Origin: Ructibacterium sp965146665
Lineage (GTDB): Bacteria; Bacillota; Clostridia; Monoglobales; Monoglobaceae
DNA: 64,000 nt
Reading direction: 5' to 3'
Assembly: GCA_965146665.1 (NCBI GenBank)
Contig: CBCTHE010000008.1
Coordinates: 62,001-126,000 of the forward strand
Below, one piece after another: positions 34,232 through 41,553 of this stretch. Under the pieces are notes generated by a model. It was given only the letters and a program-made list of their open reading frames with translations, had not been told where the DNA came from and searched no databases. Each line of letters opens with the position of its first letter. Within the stretch, counting starts at the first letter, position 1. The position numbers and the translations under genes were made by a program.

Positions 34232-35261
34232 GTTTAAGGCAAAGGCAGAGACCGCAATCCGGCGAAGCGGAAACGGCGCTGTGGCGCTCATCCTCCGTGA
34301 CGGAACCAGCGACGGCACGTCGTATACCTACACCAACCGGGCGCAGGTTGAGAAGGCGGACTGGACCGCCGCGAACCTGGAATTTATCCTCCAGACATTT
34401 GAAGGCTCGCCCAGACGTGTGCTGGTGGAACGGATTGGAACCAGCACCAAAGAGAAGTTTGAGCCTGCCCTGGCCCGGCTTCGGAACAAGAGCTGGAACT
34501 ACCTGGCTATCCCGTCAATCAAGGAGTCAGAGTGTGCGGACATTGCGGTCTGGATCATAGCGCAGCGGGATTTGTACCGACCGTTCAAGGCGGTCCTGCC
34601 CCACTATGCCGGGGGTCATGAGGCGATTATCAACTTCTGCACAGACGAGATTAGAGTGAAAGACAAAATGTATACTGCCGCGGCATATTGTCCGCGGATT
34701 GCTGGGCTTTTGGCTGGCTTGCCCATGAGTGAGAGCGCCACCTATCAGGTCTTGCCGGAAGTGGACAGTATCCTGGAAAGCGCTGTGCCGGATCAGGACA
34801 TTGACGCGGGAAAGTTTATCTTAATCAACGACGGCGTCAAGGTCAAGGTGGGCCGCGGTATTAATTCGCTGACCGTTCTCTCCGGCGACAAAACAGAGGA
34901 CATGAAGAAGATCAAGATCATAGAGGGGATGGATTTGATGCGGACCGACATCCGGTCTACCTTTGAGGATAACTATGTTGGTTTGAACAACAGCTATGAC
35001 AACAAGGTGATGTTCCTCGCCGCAATCAACCAGTATTTTGCGGCGCTGGCCCGGCAGGGGGCGCTGTATGAGTCGGCGGAGAACAAAGCGGAGATTGATA
35101 TCGCGGCACAGCAGGAGTGGCTGGAACAGAAGTATGACATATCAGACTGGACAGAGGATCAGATCCGGCAGGCGAAGACGGGCAGTATTGTGTTTGTGAC
35201 CGCGAACGTGACCTTCAGCGACGCCATTGAGGATTTGCGCTTCCGGATCAGTATGGAATGA
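34206..35261 (+). CDS. Phage tail sheath protein
   Basis: 351 aa, ATG after GGAGGTGAAAG. Sheath signatures include GNGAVALILRDGT, PRRVLVERIG, YCPRIAGLLAGLPMSESATY and the C-terminal GINSLTVLSGD...IKIIEGMDLMRTDIRSTFEDNYVG region, then RFRISME. This is the XkdK-type contractile sheath and shows that the virion is a myovirus. The open frame extends further upstream, but the ribosome binding site and overlap fit 34206. Confidence 0.93.
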   Translation: MGLPQVLIEFKAKAETAIRRSGNGAVALILRDGTSDGTSYTYTNRAQVEKADWTAANLEFILQTFEGSPRRVLVERIGTSTKEKFEPALARLRNKSWNYLAIPSIKESECADIAVWIIAQRDLYRPFKAVLPHYAGGHEAIINFCTDEIRVKDKMYTAAAYCPRIAGLLAGLPMSESATYQVLPEVDSILESAVPDQDIDAGKFILINDGVKVKVGRGINSLTVLSGDKTEDMKKIKIIEGMDLMRTDIRSTFEDNYVGLNNSYDNKVMFLAAINQYFAALARQGALYESAENKAEIDIAAQQEWLEQKYDISDWTEDQIRQAKTGSIVFVTANVTFSDAIEDLRFRISME

Positions 35262-35540
35262 CAAGCCTTACGCTTGAGCGAATGCGCGGATGTACTCTGC
35301 AGTTTATTCCGGCAGCGTTAAGCCGCGGGCAAGCCTTATACCTGGGTGGGTGCGCCTCCTCTTTCCCACAAAACCTCAGATCAATCTTCGGTTTTGCGGG
35401 AGCCCTGTAAGATCTGCGCTTGAGCGAATGCGCGGATGCAAGCCTTACGCTTGAGCGAACGGATGTACTCTGCGGGTTATTCCGGCAGCGCTGAGCCGCG
35501 GGCAATATATTTTTTGGTAAGGAATTGAGGTGAAAAGAAT
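35262..35540 (+). repeat. Noncoding direct repeat in the tail operon
   Basis: Between sheath and tube genes lie two copies of a ~70-base unit: 35262-35332 and 35439-35505. Both start CAAGCCTTACGCTTGAGCGA, contain GGATGTACTCTGC and TTATTCCGGCAGCG, and end AGCCGCGGGCAA. A partial third copy is at 35411-35438. Between them a hairpin CAAAACC/GGTTTTG flanked by CCC/GGG occurs at about 35366-35401. No ORF is credible. It might be a small structured RNA or a repeat array inserted into the late operon. Confidence 0.7.
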
Positions 35541-35990
35541 ATGGCTGAAAGATTTAAACCGGCAATCGGCAAGGTAATCAGCGGTACACACGGATTCCTG
35601 TGGTGGAACGGCAGCATCTGCTATGAGGTTACGTCCTTTGAATTGAAGCTCAAAACCAACAGGGAGACCATCCAGTTTTCGGGCGACATGATCGAGGACA
35701 GCAAGCTGATGAGTATCTCCGGCGAATGGAACGCCAAGGTCAAGAAGGTATACTCCCGCGGCAAAGAATACGCGGAGAAACTGATCAAGGGTGTGGATGA
35801 GAGGCTGACTCTGATTGGCAAGCTGGCGGACCCTGACAACGGCGGCATTGAACGTGTCCAGGCCGTGGGCTGCTGGCTGGACGAGCTGACCCTGATGGCG
35901 TTCGAGAACGCCAAGATCTCCGAGGACGAGTTCTCCGGAGGCTTTGTGGACTTTGCGTATCTTGACAGCATTGCCGATCCGTGTCTGTAA
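35541..35990 (+). CDS. Phage tail tube protein (XkdM-like)
   Basis: 149 aa. AERFKPAIGKVISGTHGFLWWNG at the N-terminus, then EVTSFELKLKTNRETIQFSGD, SGEWNAKVKKVYSR and EEFSGGFVDFAYLDSI-like end match the XkdM-type tube protein of contractile tails. Tube follows sheath as usual. ATG after AATTGAGGTGAAAAG. Its distance from the sheath gene (279 bases) is unusually large because of the repeat region. Confidence 0.9.
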   Translation: MAERFKPAIGKVISGTHGFLWWNGSICYEVTSFELKLKTNRETIQFSGDMIEDSKLMSISGEWNAKVKKVYSRGKEYAEKLIKGVDERLTLIGKLADPDNGGIERVQAVGCWLDELTLMAFENAKISEDEFSGGFVDFAYLDSIADPCL

Positions 35991-36229
35991 CAAGCAAGCG
36001 TGACGCCCAGTCATTCGGAGCGCTTAGGCAGAAAAACGGCTTCATTGCCGTCCGGGGCGATGATTGCCGGTGGCAATCGTCCATCGCTGACCGAGGCGGA
36101 AGCCGAGAACGGCATGACGGAACCGGGTACGGCGATTTAAATCAAAGGCGGTTTTCTGCCGCAGTGATAGCTTTATGACCTGCGGCGCACAGAAATCTGG
36201 CACAATTTATTTGAAAGGAGTTTTACAAC
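35991..36229 (+). other. 239-base noncoding gap with hairpins before the tail chaperone gene
   Basis: No credible gene. A 10-bp hairpin with GGT loop (about 36059-36081, GATTGCC/GGCAATC core) and a GCGG/CCGC hairpin near 36153-36166 are visible. Together with the repeat before the tube gene it brackets the tube gene with structured noncoding DNA. Confidence 0.45.
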
Positions 36230-36607
36230 ATGAAAAAGCAAACAAAAATCACCCTTCAGGAGCTGGTTCGGAGAAAGGAACAGATGCTGGAGGCAAAGAA
36301 GAAAAAGAAAACACAGGAGCTGTACGTCGCATCCCTGGACGGAACCATTACCATTGAGGAACCGTCCGCGGCGCTGGCCAGGGACGCGCAGGAGATGGAC
36401 GCGGGGGAAGGCGATGTATACATGACCTATGAATGCGTCATCGACCCGCCGCTGAAATCCAAGGAACTGCAGGACGCCTTCGGCTGCAGGGAGCCCATGG
36501 AGATCGTGGAGAAAATCTTCGACGCAGGCGAAATCCCGCAGATTGGCGTCGCCTGTATGCGGCTGGCAGGCTACATTGACAGCGTGACCCCAGTCGAAAA
36601 AAACTGA
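36230..36607 (+). CDS. Tail assembly chaperone (XkdN-like), with -1 frameshift extension
   Basis: 125 aa in frame zero. N-terminal ITLQELVRRKEQML, charged linker, then EYLKSKELQDAF-like region (PLKSKELQDAFGCREP) fits the XkdN-type tail assembly chaperone. The gene ends GAA AAA AAC TGA. The heptamer A-AAA-AAC (36598-36604) is a canonical -1 slippery site. The -1 frame then continues 57 codons to 36777 (LIADDPELYLVHYYVQRG... ending FPSI), so the fusion product is 182 aa. Chaperone frameshifts directly before the tape measure gene are a conserved feature of tailed phages. Confidence 0.88.
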   Translation: MKKQTKITLQELVRRKEQMLEAKKKKKTQELYVASLDGTITIEEPSAALARDAQEMDAGEGDVYMTYECVIDPPLKSKELQDAFGCREPMEIVEKIFDAGEIPQIGVACMRLAGYIDSVTPVEKN

Positions 36608-36777
36608 TTGCGGATGACCCGGAGCTGTATCTGGTCCACTACTACGTCCAGCGCGGCCATGACTGGGACCGGATCGCCGGGGCGTCCGCGGATGAAAAAT
36701 ATTTTCTTGGTTTAAGCATGCAGCTGGCCCTTGAAGAAGAGGCTGAACGGTACAAGGCATTGTTCCCGTCGATTTGA
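36598..36777 (+). CDS. -1 frame extension of the tail assembly chaperone
   Basis: Bases 36604-36777 read in the -1 frame give 57 residues rich in charged and aromatic residues (WDRIAGASADEKYFLGLSMQ, EEEAERYKALFP). No start codon or ribosome binding site precedes it, so it is made only after slippage at 36598-36604. It corresponds to the T-part of G/GT chaperones, which binds the tape measure protein. Confidence 0.8.
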   Translation, partial: KKLIADDPELYLVHYYVQRGHDWDRIAGASADEKYFLGLSMQLALEEEAERYKALFPSI

Positions 36778-36788
36778 GGTGAGACAAA

Positions 36789-39700
36789 ATGGCAGGCAGA
36801 GCAAATATAGGCGCCACGTTAACCCTCAATAACGGTAACTTCTTCACCAACATGAAGTCGGCTGTGACTGCCAGCAAAAAGCTGTATACGTCTCTGAATG
36901 GTACGACAGGCGGCCTGAAAAAGATGGGGACGCAGTCCGATAAGGCCGGTGCATCCATGTCCAGCCTTGTAAAAAAGGCGGCGGGAGTGGCGGCGGCATA
37001 TATCGGCGTCCGGCAGGCGGTCAACTTTGGACGCGACATAGTTAAGACCGGGGTTGACTTCGAGCAGGGGATGGCCGAGGTGCAGGCCATATCCGGCGCG
37101 ACCGGCTCGGCGTTCCAGACGCTGAAGGACAAGGCCAAGGAAATGGGCGCCATCACCAAGTTCTCCGCCCTGGAGTCCGCCGAGGCCATGAAGTACATGG
37201 GCATGGCCGGGTGGAACGCGGGACAGATGGTCGACGGCATCGCCGGAATCATGAACCTGGCGGCAGCCAGCGGCGAGGAGCTCGGCAGTGTGTCCGATAT
37301 TGTGACGGACAGCCTGACCGCCTTTGGCCTCAAAGCCTCGGACAGTACATACTTTGCGGATATCCTGGCCGTGGCCGCCAGCAAGTCCAATACCAATGTG
37401 GCCATGCTGGGCGAGTCTTTTAAAAACTGTGCGCCGACAGCGGGCGCCATGGGCTATAATGTCCAGGACGTCACTGCGGCGCTTGGCCTGATGGCCAATG
37501 CAGGCGTGAAGGGCGGCGAGGCCGGAACCAGTCTCAATTCAGTCATGACCCGGCTTGCCAAGCCCACCAAGGATGTATCAACCGCACTGAAAGACCTGAA
37601 TATCTCCGCCGTCAATTCGGACGGTTCCATGAAGCCGCTGGCCGTATTGCTGCCGGAGCTGCAGAGCAGGTTCAGCAGCCTGACCGAAGCCCAGCGCGGC
37701 CAGTATGCCACCATGATAGCCGGCAAACACGCTATGTCCGGATTCCTGACGCTGGTGAATGCCAGCCCGCAGGACTTTGAGTCTCTGACCACATCCATCG
37801 CAAACTCCAGCGGCGCCGCGCAGAATATGGCGGACATCATGAACGATACGGTGGCCGGCAAGCTGAAGCTCTTAGAATCGCAGTTCGAGGGCGTCAAGCT
37901 GGCCATGTTCGACGCTTTGGGCAGCTCGCAGTTCAAGAACCTGATCCAGATGACCAGTGACGGTCTGGCGTCGCTTACGCCATCCATCTCCGGGCTTGTG
38001 GTTGGGATCGGCAGCGGCCTGTTCGGCGCGTTTAACCTCATCTCCGGCGTCGCCTCGTCGGTGTTTACACGTGTCTCTGCAGTGATAGACAGCAGCCGTC
38101 CGGCCATTGAAAACCTCGTCACAGCCTTTGGAAATGTGAAGGACAGCATTGTTTCCGCCTTTTCAGGCGACACACAGTCCGCCATTACCGGCATTGCCAG
38201 TACGGTCGTTCCGATGCTGGCAAATGCCCTGGCAGGTGTGCTGAACATCGCATCAGGAATCGTGAACTTCTTCAGTTCGAATTGGGGCGTCATTGCTCCT
38301 GTCATCGGCGGCGTGACTGCTGCGGTTGTGACCTACAAAGCGGCGGTGGCGGCTGCGAATATCATCGAAGGCATCCGCAACGGCCTCATTGCCTTTAACG
38401 CTACCATGCTTGGCGTACAGGCCACGGCATTCGCACCATTGACGACAGCGACGATTGCGCATATTGCGGTGACAAACCTGGCGGCAATAGCCACCAGCGC
38501 CTTTGGAGCTGTGCTGTCCTTTGTGACCTTGCCCATCGGCATTGTGGTGATCGCGGTCGGCGCCTTGATTGCGATTGGAATTGCGCTGTGGAAGAACTGG
38601 GACTGGATCAAGGCTAAGGCGCTGGAGCTTTGGAACAAGGTAACCGAGGTCTTCACCAACCTGAAAAACACAGTGACGGAAAAGGTCACAGCGATTACCT
38701 CTTCTGTAAAAGAGGAATGGGAGAACATCAAAACCGCCGCCTCCGAAAAGTGGAACGCGGTCAAAGGTGCGGTCGGCACGGCTCTGGACGCCGCTAAAAC
38801 CGTGGCGGCCGAGAAGCTCAGCAACATCAAAAACGCATATGCCGAACACGGCGGCGGGCTGAAGGGCGCGGCGGCCGCGGCAATGGAAGGCGTCAAGTCC
38901 TATTACACCGCGGGCTATGACTATATCGACAAGATCACAGGCGGCAAGCTCAGCAGTGTGGTGAACGGCGTATCCGAGAGGCTGGCGCCGCTGAAGGAGA
39001 AGGTTTCCGGCGCGTTTCACAGTGCCTGGAGCTTTATCAAGGATTCCTACAACGAAGGCCAGCTCAAGCCGGTAGTGGATCAGATTGCGGGAACCTTTAC
39101 CACGGTTAAGACAGCCGTGGCGGAGAAGTTTAATGGCGTAAAGGAGACAGTAACTGAAAAACTGGCCCCGCTTTATGAAGCGGCGGTATCTGTAAAAGAC
39201 CGGGTGGTACAGGGCTTCACCGGAATCAAAGAGAGCATAACAGGGAAGTTTGCCGGACTGAAGGAGGCTTTTGCGCCGGTACAGGAAGGGATTTCTGCAT
39301 CTATGAACGGGCTGCGCTCTGTTTTTGTGACTGTGTTCCAAGGGATTAAAAGCGTGGTCCATACGGTGACTGACGGGATCAAGACGTTCTTTATCAATTC
39401 CTGGCTTCTCATAAAAGCCACATTCCAAAACATCGTCAATGGCATAAAACAAAACTTCATCAACTTTGGCACCAGTATCAAAACCGCCTTTGACGGGGTC
39501 GTGAATGGGATTAAAACCATATTCTCCGGTATCGTTGGTATTGTGAAGAACGTGTTCGGCGTGATCGTCGGGCTGTTTGCGTTTAACGGCGAGACGATCA
39601 AAAACTCGCTGCAGGGGATTGGCCAGAGCTTTCTCACGGTGTTCGACGGCGCAAAGCAGATCGTCCTTGGCGTCTGGAACGCCATCACATCGTTCGGTTC

Positions 39701-40304
39701 TCTGGCGTTTGAAAATATCCGAACTATCGTCAGCGGTGTCATCAGCGGGGTAAAGGCGCAGTTTGAAAACGTCCGCAATACGGTATCAACTGTGTTTACT
39801 TCGGTGAAGGATACGGTATCCACCGTGTTTGAGAACATCAAAAGCAAGATTGCCGGCGTGATGGATACGGTTAAAAACACGGTCCGGACTGCCATTGACA
39901 CCATAAAGGGCTTTTTCAAATTTGACTGGAAACTGCCGGATATCAAGCTGCCGCATCTCAAGGTAACCGGAAGCTGGAGCTTCAATCCGCCGTCTGTGCC
40001 CAGCTTTGGGATAGACTGGTATGCCAAGGGCGGTATTTTAACGCGGCCGACGTTGTTTGGCATGAATGGGAGCCGCGGCATGGCTGGCGGCGAGGCCGGA
40101 GCGGAAGCGGTTCTGCCTCTGTCCATGCTCTGGAAGCAGCTCCGCCAGTTCCTTCTGGAAGCACAAGGCCGACAGACGCAGTCTGGAAAGACAGGCACGG
40201 CAAACAATAATACGTTCTACATCACGATCCAGACGGGCGAGAGCCTCAGCGGACAGCTGGAGGAAACGGTCCGGCAGGTCAAGATTATCCTTCGGAATAT
40301 TTGA
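36789..40304 (+). CDS. Tail tape measure protein
   Basis: 1171 aa, ATG after TTGAGGTGAGAC. Residues about 70-330 contain the TP901-type tape measure core (GVDFEQGMAEVQAISGATGS, MKYMGMAGWNAGQM, MGYNVQDVTAALGLMANAG). A hydrophobic stretch near 480-600 may be membrane-active. The C-terminal half has degenerate amphipathic repeats (IKTAFDGVVNGIKTIFSG and similar). Length of about 1170 residues implies a tail of medium length. The C-terminal AKGGILTRPTLFGMNGSRGM motif is usual. Confidence 0.93.
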   Translation: MAGRANIGATLTLNNGNFFTNMKSAVTASKKLYTSLNGTTGGLKKMGTQSDKAGASMSSLVKKAAGVAAAYIGVRQAVNFGRDIVKTGVDFEQGMAEVQAISGATGSAFQTLKDKAKEMGAITKFSALESAEAMKYMGMAGWNAGQMVDGIAGIMNLAAASGEELGSVSDIVTDSLTAFGLKASDSTYFADILAVAASKSNTNVAMLGESFKNCAPTAGAMGYNVQDVTAALGLMANAGVKGGEAGTSLNSVMTRLAKPTKDVSTALKDLNISAVNSDGSMKPLAVLLPELQSRFSSLTEAQRGQYATMIAGKHAMSGFLTLVNASPQDFESLTTSIANSSGAAQNMADIMNDTVAGKLKLLESQFEGVKLAMFDALGSSQFKNLIQMTSDGLASLTPSISGLVVGIGSGLFGAFNLISGVASSVFTRVSAVIDSSRPAIENLVTAFGNVKDSIVSAFSGDTQSAITGIASTVVPMLANALAGVLNIASGIVNFFSSNWGVIAPVIGGVTAAVVTYKAAVAAANIIEGIRNGLIAFNATMLGVQATAFAPLTTATIAHIAVTNLAAIATSAFGAVLSFVTLPIGIVVIAVGALIAIGIALWKNWDWIKAKALELWNKVTEVFTNLKNTVTEKVTAITSSVKEEWENIKTAASEKWNAVKGAVGTALDAAKTVAAEKLSNIKNAYAEHGGGLKGAAAAAMEGVKSYYTAGYDYIDKITGGKLSSVVNGVSERLAPLKEKVSGAFHSAWSFIKDSYNEGQLKPVVDQIAGTFTTVKTAVAEKFNGVKETVTEKLAPLYEAAVSVKDRVVQGFTGIKESITGKFAGLKEAFAPVQEGISASMNGLRSVFVTVFQGIKSVVHTVTDGIKTFFINSWLLIKATFQNIVNGIKQNFINFGTSIKTAFDGVVNGIKTIFSGIVGIVKNVFGVIVGLFAFNGETIKNSLQGIGQSFLTVFDGAKQIVLGVWNAITSFGSLAFENIRTIVSGVISGVKAQFENVRNTVSTVFTSVKDTVSTVFENIKSKIAGVMDTVKNTVRTAIDTIKGFFKFDWKLPDIKLPHLKVTGSWSFNPPSVPSFGIDWYAKGGILTRPTLFGMNGSRGMAGGEAGAEAVLPLSMLWKQLRQFLLEAQGRQTQSGKTGTANNNTFYITIQTGESLSGQLEETVRQVKIILRNI

Positions 40305-40314
40305 GGTGTGCGGC

Positions 40315-41139
40315 ATGAAGATTTATTTATCAGTGAATAACGGGGCGGATATCCTGACGGTTCCAGTGATACCGCCGGAGTTTACCGTGCAGAAGCCCCA
40401 GGGCGGTTCCGCCTTTGAGACCATATCTTCCGGGGAACTGAACCTGATCGGAACACCAAAGCTGAAATCCATCAGCTGGTCCTCGTTCTTCCCCATCCGC
40501 GGCTACTCCTACCTGCAGGACACTTCCATGAAGGGGTTTGAGTATGGGTACAAGCTGGATACATGGATCATCCAAAAGCTGCCGATCCGGCTTATCATAT
40601 CAGAGACGCCAATCAATATGGCGGTCAGCGTCGAGAACTTTGAATACAAAATCGGGACAGACGGCGACCTGTACTACACGCTGGCGCTGAAGGAGTTCCC
40701 GCTGGTTAATAACCCGGAACTGGAAGGAGACCTGACGCAAATGCAGTACGACGAACTCAAAAGCATGATCGAGAGCAACACAGGGCGCATTGAGTCGCTC
40801 GAAGGCAAGATGATATATAACTGGATTGATGAGAATATGCCGGAGGAGTTCCGCCCCACTGTTCAGAAGCTATGCGATTACGGTCTCCTTAAGGGAACCG
40901 AGACCGGGCTGGGGCTGACGGACGAAATGATCCGAATCTTTGTCGTCCTCGACCGGATGGGGCTGTTTGACTATGACTTTACCTGTTACCAAAGCAGCGG
41001 CGCAGTCCCGGAGTGGGGCAGAGAGACAGTCGAAAAGCTGATGAACAGCGGCGGGATTACAAATCCGGACGGCGAACTGGAACTAACGCGCTCCACTATC
41101 ATGGCACTGGTAATCCTCGGACGGGTATTGCAGATATAG
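40315..41139 (+). CDS. XkdP-like baseplate protein with C-terminal SLH-like repeat
   Basis: 274 aa. The first ~135 residues (FTVQKPQGGSAFETISSGELNLIGTPKLKSISWSSFFP) match XkdP/gp53-type baseplate proteins. There is no LysM domain; instead a helical linker (LKSMIESNTGRIESLEGKM) leads to about 105 residues of SLH-like helices (NWIDENMPEEFRPTVQKLCDYGLLKG, WGRETVEKLMNSG). The same module ends the endolysin (NYIDENLPGWAQPTVKKLVGKGYLQG). It may anchor both proteins to the cell wall. Start ATG at 40315 follows TTGAGGTGTG. Confidence 0.8.
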   Translation: MKIYLSVNNGADILTVPVIPPEFTVQKPQGGSAFETISSGELNLIGTPKLKSISWSSFFPIRGYSYLQDTSMKGFEYGYKLDTWIIQKLPIRLIISETPINMAVSVENFEYKIGTDGDLYYTLALKEFPLVNNPELEGDLTQMQYDELKSMIESNTGRIESLEGKMIYNWIDENMPEEFRPTVQKLCDYGLLKGTETGLGLTDEMIRIFVVLDRMGLFDYDFTCYQSSGAVPEWGRETVEKLMNSGGITNPDGELELTRSTIMALVILGRVLQI

Positions 41140-41160
41140 CATTCTGATTCTAAATCGGAC

Positions 41161-41189
41161 TTGACAAAAAGGGCGGAAGCGTATATAAT
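41161..41189 (+). promoter_or_regulatory. Promoter of the antitoxin RNA
   Basis: -35 TTGACA (41161-41166), 17-base spacer, -10 TATAAT (41184-41189), a perfect sigma-A consensus. It points toward the toxin gene on the other strand. Confidence 0.8.
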
Positions 41190-41195
41190 AATGGC

Positions 41196-41292
41196 AGATA
41201 ACAGGTAAACCGTTACACGGTTAGCCAACAAATGATTTGACAATAGCTGTCCCAATTCTCATGGCGTTGAGGGGGCGGCTATTGCGCTTTTA
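41196..41292 (+). ncRNA. Putative type I antitoxin RNA
   Basis: Transcription from the promoter at 41161 should start near 41196 and stop at a hairpin made by 41241-41253 and 41271-41284 (CAATAGC/GCTATTG core), followed by CGCTTTT. The ~95-base RNA has no ribosome-bound ORF. Its 3' half is complementary to the toxin mRNA end, as in TxpA/RatA and C. difficile type I systems. The 5' part shares GCAGATAACAGG and CGGTTAGCCA with the toxin mRNA leader. Confidence 0.65.
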
Positions 41293-41353
41293 TGGACACA
41301 ATTATGAAAAAGATCACAATTGCAAAAAATACTCTAAGTATTTTTTTGACCAT
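41279..41353 (-). CDS. Putative type I toxin, 24-aa membrane peptide
   Basis: 24 residues: basic N-terminus MVKKILR, hydrophobic core VFFAIVIFFIIVS, polar end IKAQ. A very strong ribosome binding site AAGGAGGT (41361-41368, minus strand) lies 7 bases before the ATG. A single transmembrane helix in such a short peptide with convergent antisense RNA is the hallmark of type I toxins. The stop codon is inside the shared terminator hairpin. It runs opposite to all surrounding phage genes, so it is an independent module, perhaps for prophage maintenance. Confidence 0.7.
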   Translation of the reverse strand: MVKKILRVFFAIVIFFIIVSIKAQ

Positions 41354-41439
41354 GCGCACCACCTCCTTCCTGGAATCGAAAGATTCCGGGTGGGTTGGTG
41401 GCTAACCGCTCGCCAATTCCCTGTTATCTGCTAAGCAAG

Positions 41440-41468
41440 ATTATACAATATTCTGCCGGAAATAGCAA
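41440..41468 (-). promoter_or_regulatory. Promoter of the toxin mRNA
   Basis: On the minus strand: -35 TTGCTA (41468-41463), 17-base spacer, -10 TATAAT (41445-41440). The transcript has a ~80-base leader before the toxin ATG. Confidence 0.75.
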
Positions 41469-41553
41469 GGCTTGTAACACAACTGAAACGATTGGGCGCT
41501 TCACATGGTGGGGTGTCTTTTTTTGTGTCTGGAATTAGGAGGAACGATTTCAA

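Noticed and set aside
35445..36014. 189-codon minus-strand frame across the tube gene and repeat region
   Set aside because: No ribosome binding site, low-complexity composition, and it overlaps the well-supported tube gene.
36173..37450. 425-codon minus-strand open frame opposite the tail chaperone and tape measure genes
   Set aside because: Shadow of the tape measure gene; crosses the frameshift region and intergenic DNA and has no plausible start.
41237..41434. 65-codon plus-strand open frame in the region of the toxin
   Set aside because: It runs through the shared terminator hairpin and the toxin ribosome binding site and lacks its own; the minus-strand 24-aa frame has all signals.
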